NCBI GenBank assembly: GCA_032358165.1
Contig: JAALGY010000047.1
Coordinates: forward strand, 62,001-126,000
Direction: 5' to 3'
Origin: Diplosphaera chodatii
Taxonomy: Eukaryota; Chlorophyta; Trebouxiophyceae; Prasiolales; Stichococcaceae
DNA length: 64,000 nt
A program made the position numbers and the translations under genes. The notes beneath the pieces are model-generated. The model saw only the letters and a list, made by a program, of their open reading frames with translations. It searched no databases and was not told where the DNA came from. Every line of letters starts with the position of its first letter. The first letter of the stretch is position 1. Shown one piece after another: positions 55,057-64,000 of the stretch.

Positions 55057-57265
55057 ATGGGTGTCTCTCGGGTGCCGAACGCCGATCCTGCACGTCTGGC
55101 GCGGGTCCTTGATGCCAAGACGCGCACAATCGGGGTACCTCCAAAAACACAGCCTTCATGTTGCGAAGTCTAATGACCATTGATGAGCGGTTAGGATGCT
55201 GCAAATCACTGTTGTTAAGGGTCTGGAGTTTGTGTTGTTCAAAAGGCCTGCATCCCCTGCCTTCAGCCTGCCTTGCCTGATCGCAAGACGTCATACTGCC
55301 GGGTGCACACATACAGGCGTGACAATGTGTTGCATTCGCCCCTGCCACGCTATCCTGGCACCTCATTCCTGATTTACTCTCTTTACTTGCTTTCAGATCG
55401 ACCGGCACGCTCTCGACGTCTCCGTGGCCATCAAGGCCCAGCGAGCAGCGGACGAAGCGGCAGTGGAGCGGTATGATGATGATGCTCAATCTGGCATTAT
55501 TCTCAGGCAGACCAGCTTATCTGCCTGCATCACCTGCATCACCTGCATCACCTGCATCCCAAACACCTGTTATGGAACTCATCCGCTTGCAGCGCAGGCA
55601 ATGTGCGCTGCGGGCGCAGCATGCAGCGGAGGTAGCGGAAGCTGCGCAGGCTGCAGCAGCTGCAGCCTGGCACAATGCGGAGCGGCAGGTGGCAACGTAC
55701 CGTGCGGCGGAGCAGGCGGCCGCGACGCGGCGGGAGTGGGACCTGCAGCGGCCAGACGCCCTGCGCATTGCCTCCCCTGCCAGGCATGCCTGCCCGTGAC
55801 AGCCGTGCCGCCAGTTCCACTGGGCATGGAGCAAATTGTCAAATGGCGGATAAATCGCCAATATTTCCTCAGAGTGGAGTCTTAAGTTGCGCATGCCGTT
55901 GCTCCGCAGGGTTGGCGATGACGACCCTCGGGCCGGGCCATCATCCATGCAGCGCTTTGCGGGCGAGGACCTGCAGGTGCACCCTGCAGCAGACACTGTG
56001 CTGCACGAAGCCCCGCCATCATCAGCCTGTAGACTCTGTTGCTGATGGCGTTGGACATCAGCAACACGGTGTCTTCCTCTTCAGGCAGTGCAGCGGAGGG
56101 CTGCAGCTGGCGCCGCCGATCAGCGGGACTGGCAGGCGCAGCATGTGACACACCTGGCGCGTCAGGCAGCCACTCGAGCAGAGGATCTAGCCATCGCTGC
56201 TCGGGTGTGGCAATATCCGCTTCTGTACCACCGGTCAGTCCACCTTGCCTGCTCTGCTGCGCATCCTACTGTATGCTCTGACAAATTCAAAGCGGTACGT
56301 ATGGTGCCCGTGCAGCTGCGACAGCAGGAGGAGATGCAGATAGCAGCAGCAGAAGCAGACCAGGCGGCACACATAGCGAGGGAGCGGCGGGTTGCGGCTG
56401 CGAATGCCTCTGCGCATGCTGCCAAGACAGCAGCAGAGTCTGCCGAGCGTCATGCAGAGGTCATGGCGGCTGCGGCTGACGCAGCGGCGGCAGCATCATC
56501 GGCAATGTTGGCGGAAGACCCCAGCAGCGGGCGCAGCGCCTTGGATCCCAACAGGTCAGCTGTTGTTGGAAGTCGGAATGGACCTCAAAAGTTGGGTCTT
56601 GAGCATACGTGCGATGGCTAACATATGTGCACAGAAAAGGCATCGGGTGCATTCTTCGAATTGGGTGTATGCTTGTACAGGGTACGACGAGACCATTGGC
56701 GAGGCATGACGCCAGAGCAGCGAGCGGCCTTCCCCCTGTGGCAGCTGCAGCAGATGGAGCAGCAGCAAGCGCAGCGGCAGGTGCAGCATCGGCGCTGCCA
56801 ATAGAATCACCACATAGGATGTATCATGACACTCTTCACGTTGGCTTGCCCAGCCGGCAGGTCGATGTGATTATGCTTGCAGGCTGAGGAGGCGGCAGAC
56901 CGCGAGTTCTCCAGAAGCCAACAGGAAGCAGAGCAGCTGGTTGAACAGCAGATGCACCTGGTGCGCAGTGGGAAGACTATATTGTGCACTCTGACACATT
57001 CAGTACTGTATGTCACTACACGCACGGACAAATGCCCATAGAGTACCAGACTTCTCTGGCATCAGGGTGTGGCGTCACCCTGGTGTCTGCTTGCCTGTGC
57101 CCGCAGCTGAGGCTGCGACAGGCCGAGGAGGCTCATCGCACGGGGCAGCGGCAGCAGCAGCAGGCCGCAGAAAAGGCGGAGCGCGATGCGCAGCTGCAAG
57201 AGCTGTATGATGACAACCCACCATCGCCAGAATACTTTGGCCAGTTTCAGACGAGCCACCGATGA
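55057..57265 (+). CDS. RIB43A: RIB43A, ciliary doublet-microtubule ribbon protein
   Basis: Nine exons join in phase into 366 aa: 55057-55134, 55397-55470, 55598-55783, 55910-55976, 56085-56204, 56316-56554, 56681-56780, 56883-56960, 57107-57265. The family signatures are in order: LDAKTRTIG then IDRHALD, REWDLQRPDALR, ARVGDDDPRAGPSSMQRF, FRRDH-type RVRRDHWRGMTPEQ, long Ala/Gln-rich coiled coil, and the conserved end PSPEYFGQFQTSHR. RIB43A is a microtubule inner protein of ciliary A-tubules. Intron 3 appears to be GC-AG: exon 3 ends SPA plus AG, and only a start at GCATGC keeps the frame into R-VGDDDP. With CEP104 it indicates a genome that can build cilia. Confidence 0.93.
55525..55560. repeat. 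9-bp tandem repeat (CTGCATCAC)4
   Basis: Four units lie in intron 2 of RIB43A. Confidence 0.92.
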
Positions 57266-57537
57266 GAGACGCTTTGCCACGAGAATTATAACCAACAGCC
57301 CGACAGATCGCATGCATCACTGTTCTCAAACTGATTTGGCTCAACGTTGGTACCACCTCGACCCATTCCTGCTGCAGGCTGATGTGCACAAGATGTTCAT
57401 ACCATGCAACGATCCACAGTGCACCGTTTGCATGTCATTGCACACACACATATGTACAGCTGGGTTCCGTAGCTTGATCAGCTGTTATTAGAAGTCCTCC
57501 TCGCTTCCTACTCTTGATCCAGATGCCATCCTCAGCA

Positions 57538-58669
57538 TCAGTCCCAGTCCTCGCCGTCCCGGCCACCGCGGTCGTTGCCCCTCGACAGAACACCGCGGAT
57601 CACGCCAAAGATGGTCGTGATGACGAACATGGTGATCTGCGGGTAGGATGCAGTGCATAAGTGTGGCGGCATGTGAGCATGCTGGAGCAGGCGCCTGCCT
57701 AAGAGCAGACTGTCGATTGTGGCACTGCAGTGCTGATGCTGCAGATGCAGCCCTACTGCAGTGCACTGCAAACACATGGTGCGAATACATGTCGCTACTC
57801 ACAACGAAGTTGAAGAACCCGCCGATGGGCAGGCCGAAGCCGAAGACAGGGAAGTAGGGGCGCGGGAAGAAGGACAGCGCGCCGCCTCCGTAGCCGTAGC
57901 CGCCGCCATACACTGGCGGCGCGACGTACGTGTTGTACGTGTTGCCGCCCCGCATGCTGCCGCCACCGCCGCCACCGCCGCGTGGAGCACTAGGAGCACT
58001 GCAGCCACAGGATGTGTCCATGTGAACTCTACTTCTGACTAGGCTCGGGTGCCATAGTGGCCGATAATAAACGCTTGGGAAGACGCCCAAGGCCGTTCAC
58101 AGCCCGGTTCAAGTCTCACTTCTGGCTCGTCTTGTGGTGCTGCAGCTCACCTCTGGCGGGGTGCGGCACGAGGTGCTGACTTGAAGGAGGACCCGCCGAC
58201 GCGGCCGCCCGAGCGAGCTGCCAAGGCCTCGTCTGGCGTGACCGCCGACGTCATCATGAGGCCTGCGCCAGCCGTGATGCGGACTCTTTTGGTGATCTGG
58301 GTGATCTGACGCTACAGACACCTTGGTGCATGATGCCGACGCTGCAGTTCTCAGCACATACGCAGCTGCTTGTGCCAGCAGAGGGCAGTGTGCTGAGACA
58401 TGCTAATGTACAGTTCAGCAACACCACAGAATGGCTGGTCAGTGCTTAGGTACGCATGGAGCTCTCCTGCAAACACGCTTGCCTGCAAGTGCTGCTGCCA
58501 TAGGCACCGTGAGCAGCTTCGGCAGGGCACCGGGCTGCTGGTCGTCCTTCTGAGCGGAGCAGACCAATGGCCTGCCGATTGCTGACATCCTGCCAGGCCG
58601 CTGCGCGTGCCTGAGCGGCAGCCTGCTGCAGCCGAGCGGGCTCACTGGCAACATGCACGAGACTGCCAT
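57538..58669 (-). CDS. Short DUF1517/FLAP1-like plastid membrane protein
   Basis: Four exons join in phase into about 200 aa: 58669-58508, about 58296-58151, 57998-57803, 57636-57538; the first intron is the least sure. The start (MAVSCMLPVSPLGCSRL) reads as a plastid transit peptide. Then come DEALAARSGGRVGGSSFKS, the hallmark start of DUF1517 proteins after thylakoid-type cleavage, a Gly-Tyr-rich stretch (YGGGYGYGGG), an aromatic membrane segment (FPVFGFGLPIGGFFNF with VITMFVITTIFGVI) and a charged end RGNDRGGRDGEDWD. Plant FLAP1 continues with a large soluble domain after the membrane segment; here a stop follows at once, so only the front half is present. Function in this short form is unknown; FLAP1 adjusts photosynthesis in fluctuating light. 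Confidence 0.72.
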
Positions 58670-59170
58670 GCTGTCAATTGGCGTGCTTCACGCAACTAGT
58701 TCACAACCGAATAGTACACGGCTGAGAGATAGGTAGACAATGCTGCAAACGTCTCGAACTGCCTGGCCGTGCGCTGCACAGCGGTTTCAGGCATCAAATA
58801 TCCAGGGGCACGTCATCAGGGGCTAGTAAGGCGAGCTACTCCAGACTAGGCCGGAGTAGCTATGTAGCTTTGACTTGGGGATGATTGGGAACCGGGATTC
58901 AGAGGTCACTGGCCGCCTCCGACCTTTGCACCGCTGCAGGCCCTGGGGCCCGGCCTCTTACAGCGTTCACGCCCCTTCGCTGCAGCGGAGGCAGCGGAGG
59001 TGGCGGCCTCGTGGGTTTGCCCAGCATGAAGGTGCGCTGGCTGCCTGGATTGCTGGGGCAACCAGCCAAAGCATTGGGCTGCTGAATGCATGGCCTGCTG
59101 GCGGCACAAGACGCCCATCTAGTGCGTGCAACGCCTTCGCGGCTGCTACTGAGCACTGTGCACCCTCTTG
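58670..59170. other. Divergent promoter region, DUF1517-like and RPS6
   Basis: A 501-bp gap with no supported gene. Confidence 0.5.
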
Positions 59171-61446
59171 ATGCAGCTCAACATTGCAGACCCGGCGACG
59201 GGCTGCCAGAAGAAGCTGGAGATCGACGATGACAGCAAACTGTGAGTGCCCCGTGCCCTGAGGAGCTGGCCTGCTCGCATCCGTTTGCGCCGATGCAAGC
59301 TGTAGCTACTGTTGCCGATGGGGCGTCTTGCTCCAGGCAGACTGACAGCATGGGTCTGTCAAGCGCGGCCTAAGATTGCGCCTGAGCATGTGTCTCTGTG
59401 CACAGTCGCGCCTTCTTCGACAAGAGGCTTGCGCAGGAGGTTGAAGGCAGCGCTCTGGGCGAGGTGAGAGCCGCAGCCGTGGGCTGCTTGCATGTTGTTT
59501 AAGATTATGCAGCGCAGCCACCGGACCCAGCAGCATAGAACTGCATGGCGGCAAGAGGACAGCAGCATGAGGATAATAGCAGGCAGCCCTCACAACGGCG
59601 AGCAGCACACAGCAGGGCCTCACACCATCCAGCGCCTAATGCCCGGACAGCAGCAAGTGTGGCACCCAGGGCACGAGGCAGTCACCAGAGTGGTGCCGGC
59701 AGCCGGGTCAATCTGCAGCACTTGCAGCGCCGTCTGCGAGTCAGTAGCTGTTTGACAATCATCAGCGATGGTTGCTCGGCGATTGCCAGGCAGCTTACAG
59801 CCATTGCAGCCAATGTGGTTTGGGTACCATCCTCTCGCGACATCAGGTGCTCCCATGCTGAACAGCGTGTGCTGATGCCCACAGGAGTTCAAGGGCTACG
59901 TGTTCAAGATCTCCGGTGGCCAGGATAAGCAGGGCTTCCCCATGAAGCAGGGCGTGCTGACCAACGGCCGCGTGTTCCTGCTCATGAAGCCAGGTGCAGT
60001 CTCCACCGTTCTCACGGGAGTGCTTCACCTGCTGAGGTCAGAGCTCACCCCGTCCTGGAGGCACAGGGCCAGCTTCACGCTCATCACATAGCTTATAGAT
60101 GGGAACAACTCAACAGTATCGCCCGTTTCATTGCACAGGAGATGCGTGCTTCCGGGGCTTTGGCCGCCGCAAGGGCGAGCGCCGCAGGAAGGCGGTGCGC
60201 GGGTGCATCGTCAGCGCCGACCTGTCGGTGCTGAACCTGGTCATCGTCCGCAAGGGCGAGCAGCTACATCAGTCTGCCATGAGTACACAAGAGTGACGTT
60301 GCATATATGTATATATATATCTGCGAGGCTGTACGCGGACAGCAAGCACATCCAGCAACAAAATTAAAGTGATGCAGCCTTTACACGGCTCCTGAGCCGT
60401 TCAATTTCATGCGACCACCAGGCGAGCAGGAGCTGCCGGGTCTGACAGACGAGGAGAAGCCGCGGCTGCGGGGCCCCAAGCGCGCGTCCAAGATCCGCAA
60501 GCTGTTCAACCTGACCAAGGATGACGATGTGCGGAAGTACGTCAACACGTACCGCAAGGTTCGCAGCCAAACCTCTCCCCCTCCGCAACCCCAACTCACA
60601 CCCATGGAGGTCCTGCGCGCAAAGCTCATATCAACTGATATGCATGCTGTACAATACAGGCTTTGCCCTCAGCAATCCAGCGTTGCTGTTTCATGCACGC
60701 ACATCATCAATATGAGCATCGTGCCCTGCTGCAGGTGAAGGAGAGCAACGGCAAGACGCACTCCAAGGCGCCGAAGATCCAGCGGCTGGTGACGCCGCTC
60801 ACGCTGCAGCGCAAGCGCCGGCGGAACTTTATGAAGCGCGAGCGCATCTCAAAGGTCCGCATGCCATTGCATGCATGAACAACCCTTTATGGCATATCAC
60901 AGCCTGTGACTGATATACCAGCCAGCACACCATGCCACATGCCGTCAACCTGAAGGACTGTGACTGCCACGAAGCCTGGGGCTAGCGTTGCTGACGCCCC
61001 GCTGCTGCTTTGCGACACCTGCAGAAGAAGACGGAGCAGGCGGAGTACCACAAGCTGCTCATGTCGCGGCTGAAGGAGCAGCGCGAGCGGCGGTCCGAGT
61101 CGCTGGCCAAGAAGCGCGCCATCCGCCAGGTACCATATCAGTTTCTCATGTTCATGCACAGCGGGACGTGTAGCACGAGGAGATGCTGTGCGGACCCTGG
61201 CGACACAAGCCGCGTGTCGCCCGCTCGCAAGGCATATGCGGCTGGCTGCATGGCTGTGGCCTCAGCAGTCATCTCCAGATTGTGGGGATGACTGCTCAGG
61301 CGGTGTGCTTGGCTGGCATGGTCAGGCGGCCTGCTGGTCACAGACGCACTCAGAGGTGGTTATCTTCAGCCTCTCATGCCAAGTTCTACTCCACGATGTC
61401 TGTGCAGGCGTCGGTGGCCAGCAAGGAGGCTGAGACGGCCAAGTAG
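59171..61446 (+). CDS. RPS6: Cytosolic 40S ribosomal protein eS6
   Basis: Eight exons join in phase into 251 aa: 59171-59241, 59406-59463, 59885-59993, 60139-60255, 60422-60558, 60735-60854, 61025-61129, 61408-61446. eS6 is a small-subunit protein and a target of TOR-S6 kinase signalling. Family blocks are in order: [91 protein letters not shown], then [20 protein letters not shown]. The short tail [11 protein letters not shown] keeps a couple of Ser residues. The initiator reads MQLNIAD where most relatives have MKLNI. Intron 4 lacks any GT donor; a GC-AG intron restores KGEQELPG exactly, and its two ends share GGCGAGCAG. A TGTAA signal lies at 61613-61617. Confidence 0.96.
60256..60421 (+). 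other. eS6 intron 4: 166-nt GC-AG intron with 9-nt flanking direct repeat
   Basis: The upstream exon side reads AAGGGCGAGCAG and the downstream side CCAGGCGAGCAG. Because GGCGAGCAG is present twice, several cut points give the same protein; none starts with GT, and the one starting GC and ending AG is the best fit. Confidence 0.7.
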
Positions 61447-61966
61447 GGCGTGTGCAGCCGTGGTACTGCTCCATTCGCAGCCGAGGCAGAGTGATGCATG
61501 TGTTTGCTGCTCTCGGCGGGCAGCAGCGGCAGGGGCTTGCTGCGCTTGCATTGCGACGACTGTGGCTGCAGTGAGGAGTACATTGCTGCTGCCTTGTGTG
61601 CTGTTCTAACCCTGTAAGCATGGACGGCACCTTGTGCGAGGCAGAGCTCTTAGCAGAGCTTGCAGCAGGAGTCGTCACTTGTCTACATTCTGCCATGGAA
61701 GCCGCGTGGTGGCCGCCGTGGTTGCCACTACGCGCTTGCAGAGTCCGTGAACACTCTGCATCACCCCTGTTGGTTGGACCAAAAGCATCGCATCGGCATC
61801 AGCATCGAAGAGCAGATTGCTGCTGCCGGAAACCACGTCACTGCACAGGCGACGCATCCTGTTCTGCCAGTGTTGACGGGGGGTAGCGCGCTGGCACTAC
61901 AGCCCCCAAGTTCCCATACACGCATTGGGATGCAGTGACCTAACCATTTGAGGGCCTGGCGGCCCG
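61447..61966. other. Intergenic, RPS6 3' flank and PP4C upstream region
   Basis: A 520-bp gap between two plus-strand genes. TGTAA at 61613-61617 is a candidate polyadenylation signal for RPS6. No other feature was seen. Confidence 0.5.
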
Positions 61967-64000
61967 ATGGGCGGGTCGGAGCTGGACGGCTGGATTGCGC
62001 AGCTGAAGCGATGCCAGCCGCTGAAGGAGGCGGAGGTGAAGCAGCTGTGCGCCAAGGCGCTCGAGATTCTGGTGGAGGAGTCCAACGTGCAGCGTGTCGA
62101 GGCGCCCGTCACCATCTGTGAGCTGCCCTGCCATCGACTCCCGGCAGCCTGATGTTGACATCAGCTTCCACCATCAAGTGCATGGCGACTGTACCGCGGC
62201 CTGTTGCCATGCCATCGATGTCATCACCAGGGCAATAGCAGCACTGTCAGCTGGTTCGAGCTCTTCGGGCCAGATGTGTGACACTTTGCATGCACAGCAT
62301 GGGGTAGGCTGTGACATGTCATGCTGTCATACCCAGCAAAGACTCACCATGGTGCATCACAGGCGGCGACATCCACGGCCAGTTCTACGACCTGATGGAG
62401 CTGTTCCGCGTCGGCGGCGACGCGCCCGGCACCAGCTACCTGTTCATGGGCGACTTTGTGGACCGCGGGTTCTACAGCGTGGAGACCTTCCTGCTGCTGC
62501 TGGCGCTCAAGGTGCCGCTGTCACTGCCGCCCGGTCAAACCGTCTTTTGGGACTAAGGAGAAGGGCGTTCTTTTCATGTGTGTGGAGACGTGGGGCCCAG
62601 CCAGCGTTTGCTGGGCTATGGGCAAGGCGCTGCCGTGGCGGCAGCTCCACCCCGCTCAGTCCATGCTCCAGTGCAGTGCTGACCTGCTTGTGTTGCCTTG
62701 GAAGCAGGTTCGGTACCCAGACCGGATCTTCTTGATTCGCGGCAACCACGAGAGCAGGCAAATCACACAGGTGCTTTCAAAGATGTGCTGTGAGGCAAAA
62801 GTTCACAAATATGATGGCGCCGGATGGCCTGAAAATCGCAGAGTGTCATCTCCTGTCAATGCTGACTGATGCAGGTGTACGGGTTCTACGATGAGTGTCT
62901 CAGGAAGTATGGGTCTGTAAATGTTTGGCGCTACTGCATCGACATATTTGATTATCTGAGGTGGGCTGTTCATACTGCATGAGATCTATAACCCCGGCAT
63001 CAAGTGACGCATTGCTGTTGTGATCATGCTGCGATGTTGAAGTGTGGCATCATGTGTGTGAGGATGAAGCGGGTGTCATGACCTGTGTATCATTCCATTC
63101 CTCTGCAGCTTGTCAGCGGTCATAGACAACACCATTTTTTGCGTCCACGGCGGCCTGTCGCCCGCCATCACGACGCTTGACCAGGTGCTGTTCAGCAGCC
63201 TGCCTGCAAGCCCTGCACGTACGAGCACGACCTCCTTGCCACGACACTGCGTATCATCATCTGTGCAAGTCAGTCTGCGGCTGTATGTCCCCACACATGA
63301 CCGACGTGCTAAGCACTGATCATTGCGTATTCACCCAAATGCTGTTTGCTCGCCACAGATTCGCACCATAGACCGGAAGCAGGAGGTGCCGCACGATGGC
63401 GCGATGTGCGACCTGCTGTGGAGCGACCCGGAGGACATCGAGGGGTGGGGCCTGTCGCCGCGGGGGGCGGGGTACCTGTTCGGCGGCGACATCTGCACCA
63501 CCTTCAACTCCTCCAACAAGGCGAGTCCATCGACACATGTCGGCTGCTGTCAGAGGGTTTAGGGCCTGGGGGCTGTCCCCGCGGGGGGCGGGGTACCTGT
63601 TCGGCGGCGACATTTGCACCACCTTATTCAACTCCACCAACAAGGCGAGCGCAGCTGGCGCAGGGCTTGACTTGCTGACGCAGGACAGAACGCGTGAGAA
63701 TGTCGGAGTTAGCTCAGGATCCTGTTCAGCGGGAAGGTGGCTGAGGCTCGAGGGGGCGGTGAAACTTGCCACGCGGGCCCTTGCAGGGGACTGCGGTACC
63801 TACTTGTGGATGGGGCCGGTCAAATGTACTGGATGCTCCGGCGTAGTCAAGGGGACATCCAGTCCTGCTGACTGTAGCATCCGTCGAATCGGTTTCTGAC
63901 TTCAAATGCAGGTGGAGCTGGTGGCGCGGGCGCACCAGCTGGTCATGGAGGGCTACAAGTGGATGTTCTCCGACAACCTGGTCACCGTGTGGTCCGCACC
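61967..64000 (+). CDS. PP4C: Protein phosphatase 4 catalytic subunit (PP4C/PPX), 3' end outside window
   Basis: Seven exons are visible, in phase: 61967-62117, 62363-62511, 62708-62770, 62875-62960, 63109-63184, 63359-63520, 63912-64000, giving 258 residues of about 305. PP4C is a metal-dependent Ser/Thr phosphatase of the PPP family (DNA damage, centrosome and stress roles in relatives). Motifs: [44 protein letters not shown]. The N-terminus [17 protein letters not shown] and [16 protein letters not shown] favour PP4 over PP2A and PP6. After [19 protein letters not shown] the match is near perfect. Exon 6 ends TTFNSSNK and must use a GC donor (GCGAGT) to reach [11 protein letters not shown] in frame. 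Active-site residues seen are intact. Confidence 0.94.
63449..63649. repeat. Partial exon duplication in PP4C
   Basis: The last about 75 nt of exon 6 plus its GC donor (63449-63525) recur 121 nt downstream at 63570-63649, with a 3-nt insertion (TTA) and a few substitutions. The second copy lies in the intron and its upstream context has an in-frame TAG, so it is probably not used. Confidence 0.92.

Noticed and set aside
54824..55489. 221-codon minus-strand frame
   Set aside because: Antisense to RIB43A exons 1-2 and their intron; no family match.
58480..58508. A sixth GC-AG intron in the DUF1517-like gene (CAG-GCAAGC at about 58483)
   Set aside because: The phase does not match the next exon; a GT donor at 58507 does.

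Overview
The window is nuclear DNA of a green alga (Chlorophyta). The evidence is GC-rich coding sequence, genes cut by many short introns (usually GTGCG/GTGAG donors and CAG acceptors), Ala/Gln/Gly-rich linkers, a plant-type cyclin P, a DUF1517-type plastid protein, a histidine-pathway ATP-phosphoribosyltransferase with a transit peptide, and two ciliary proteins. A chlorophycean (Sphaeropleales-like) source is my inference; TGTAA polyadenylation-like signals after two genes fit it. Gene models were built by hand by joining exons. A model called in-phase is one where every intron phase and the total length agree.

Region 1 (1-16.6 kb) is a diverged tandem duplication of about 8.5 kb. Each unit holds the 3' end of a plus-strand M43 (pappalysin-like) metalloprotease gene with a Lys/Arg-rich tail, a complete minus-strand secreted M43 protease (690 aa in unit 1, 503 aa in unit 2), and the 3' end of a minus-strand BCS1-type AAA-ATPase gene. 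At the internal junction (about 8.57-8.69 kb) the outer genes are cut, leaving two head-on relics: a BCS1 3' fragment and an M43 3' fragment. The intact BCS1-like gene (16.0-22.4 kb) follows unit 2.

Region 2 (23-38 kb): a CEP104/FAP256-like ciliary-tip gene whose reading frame continues into TPR repeats; an intronless ORF with a His-Me-finger homing-endonuclease-like zinc loop, next to a canonical E2F site; ATP-phosphoribosyltransferase (first enzyme of histidine synthesis); and a bS18 (probably mitochondrial) ribosomal protein with a very long N-terminal extension.

Region 3 (38-64 kb): a RecQ helicase; proteasome ATPase RPT2; a NELF-A homologue, unexpected in the green lineage; a P-type cyclin; the ciliary ribbon protein RIB43A; a short DUF1517/FLAP1-like plastid membrane protein; ribosomal protein eS6; and the catalytic subunit of protein phosphatase 4, cut by the right edge. 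Most are housekeeping genes. CEP104 and RIB43A imply that the organism keeps a cilium at some stage.

Two themes cross the window. At least five introns appear to use GC-AG borders, each supported by exact reading-frame continuity. Splice junctions are also repeatedly the site of small tandem duplications (BCS1, HISN1, PP4C, CEP104), and one eS6 intron is flanked by a direct repeat like an insertion footprint.
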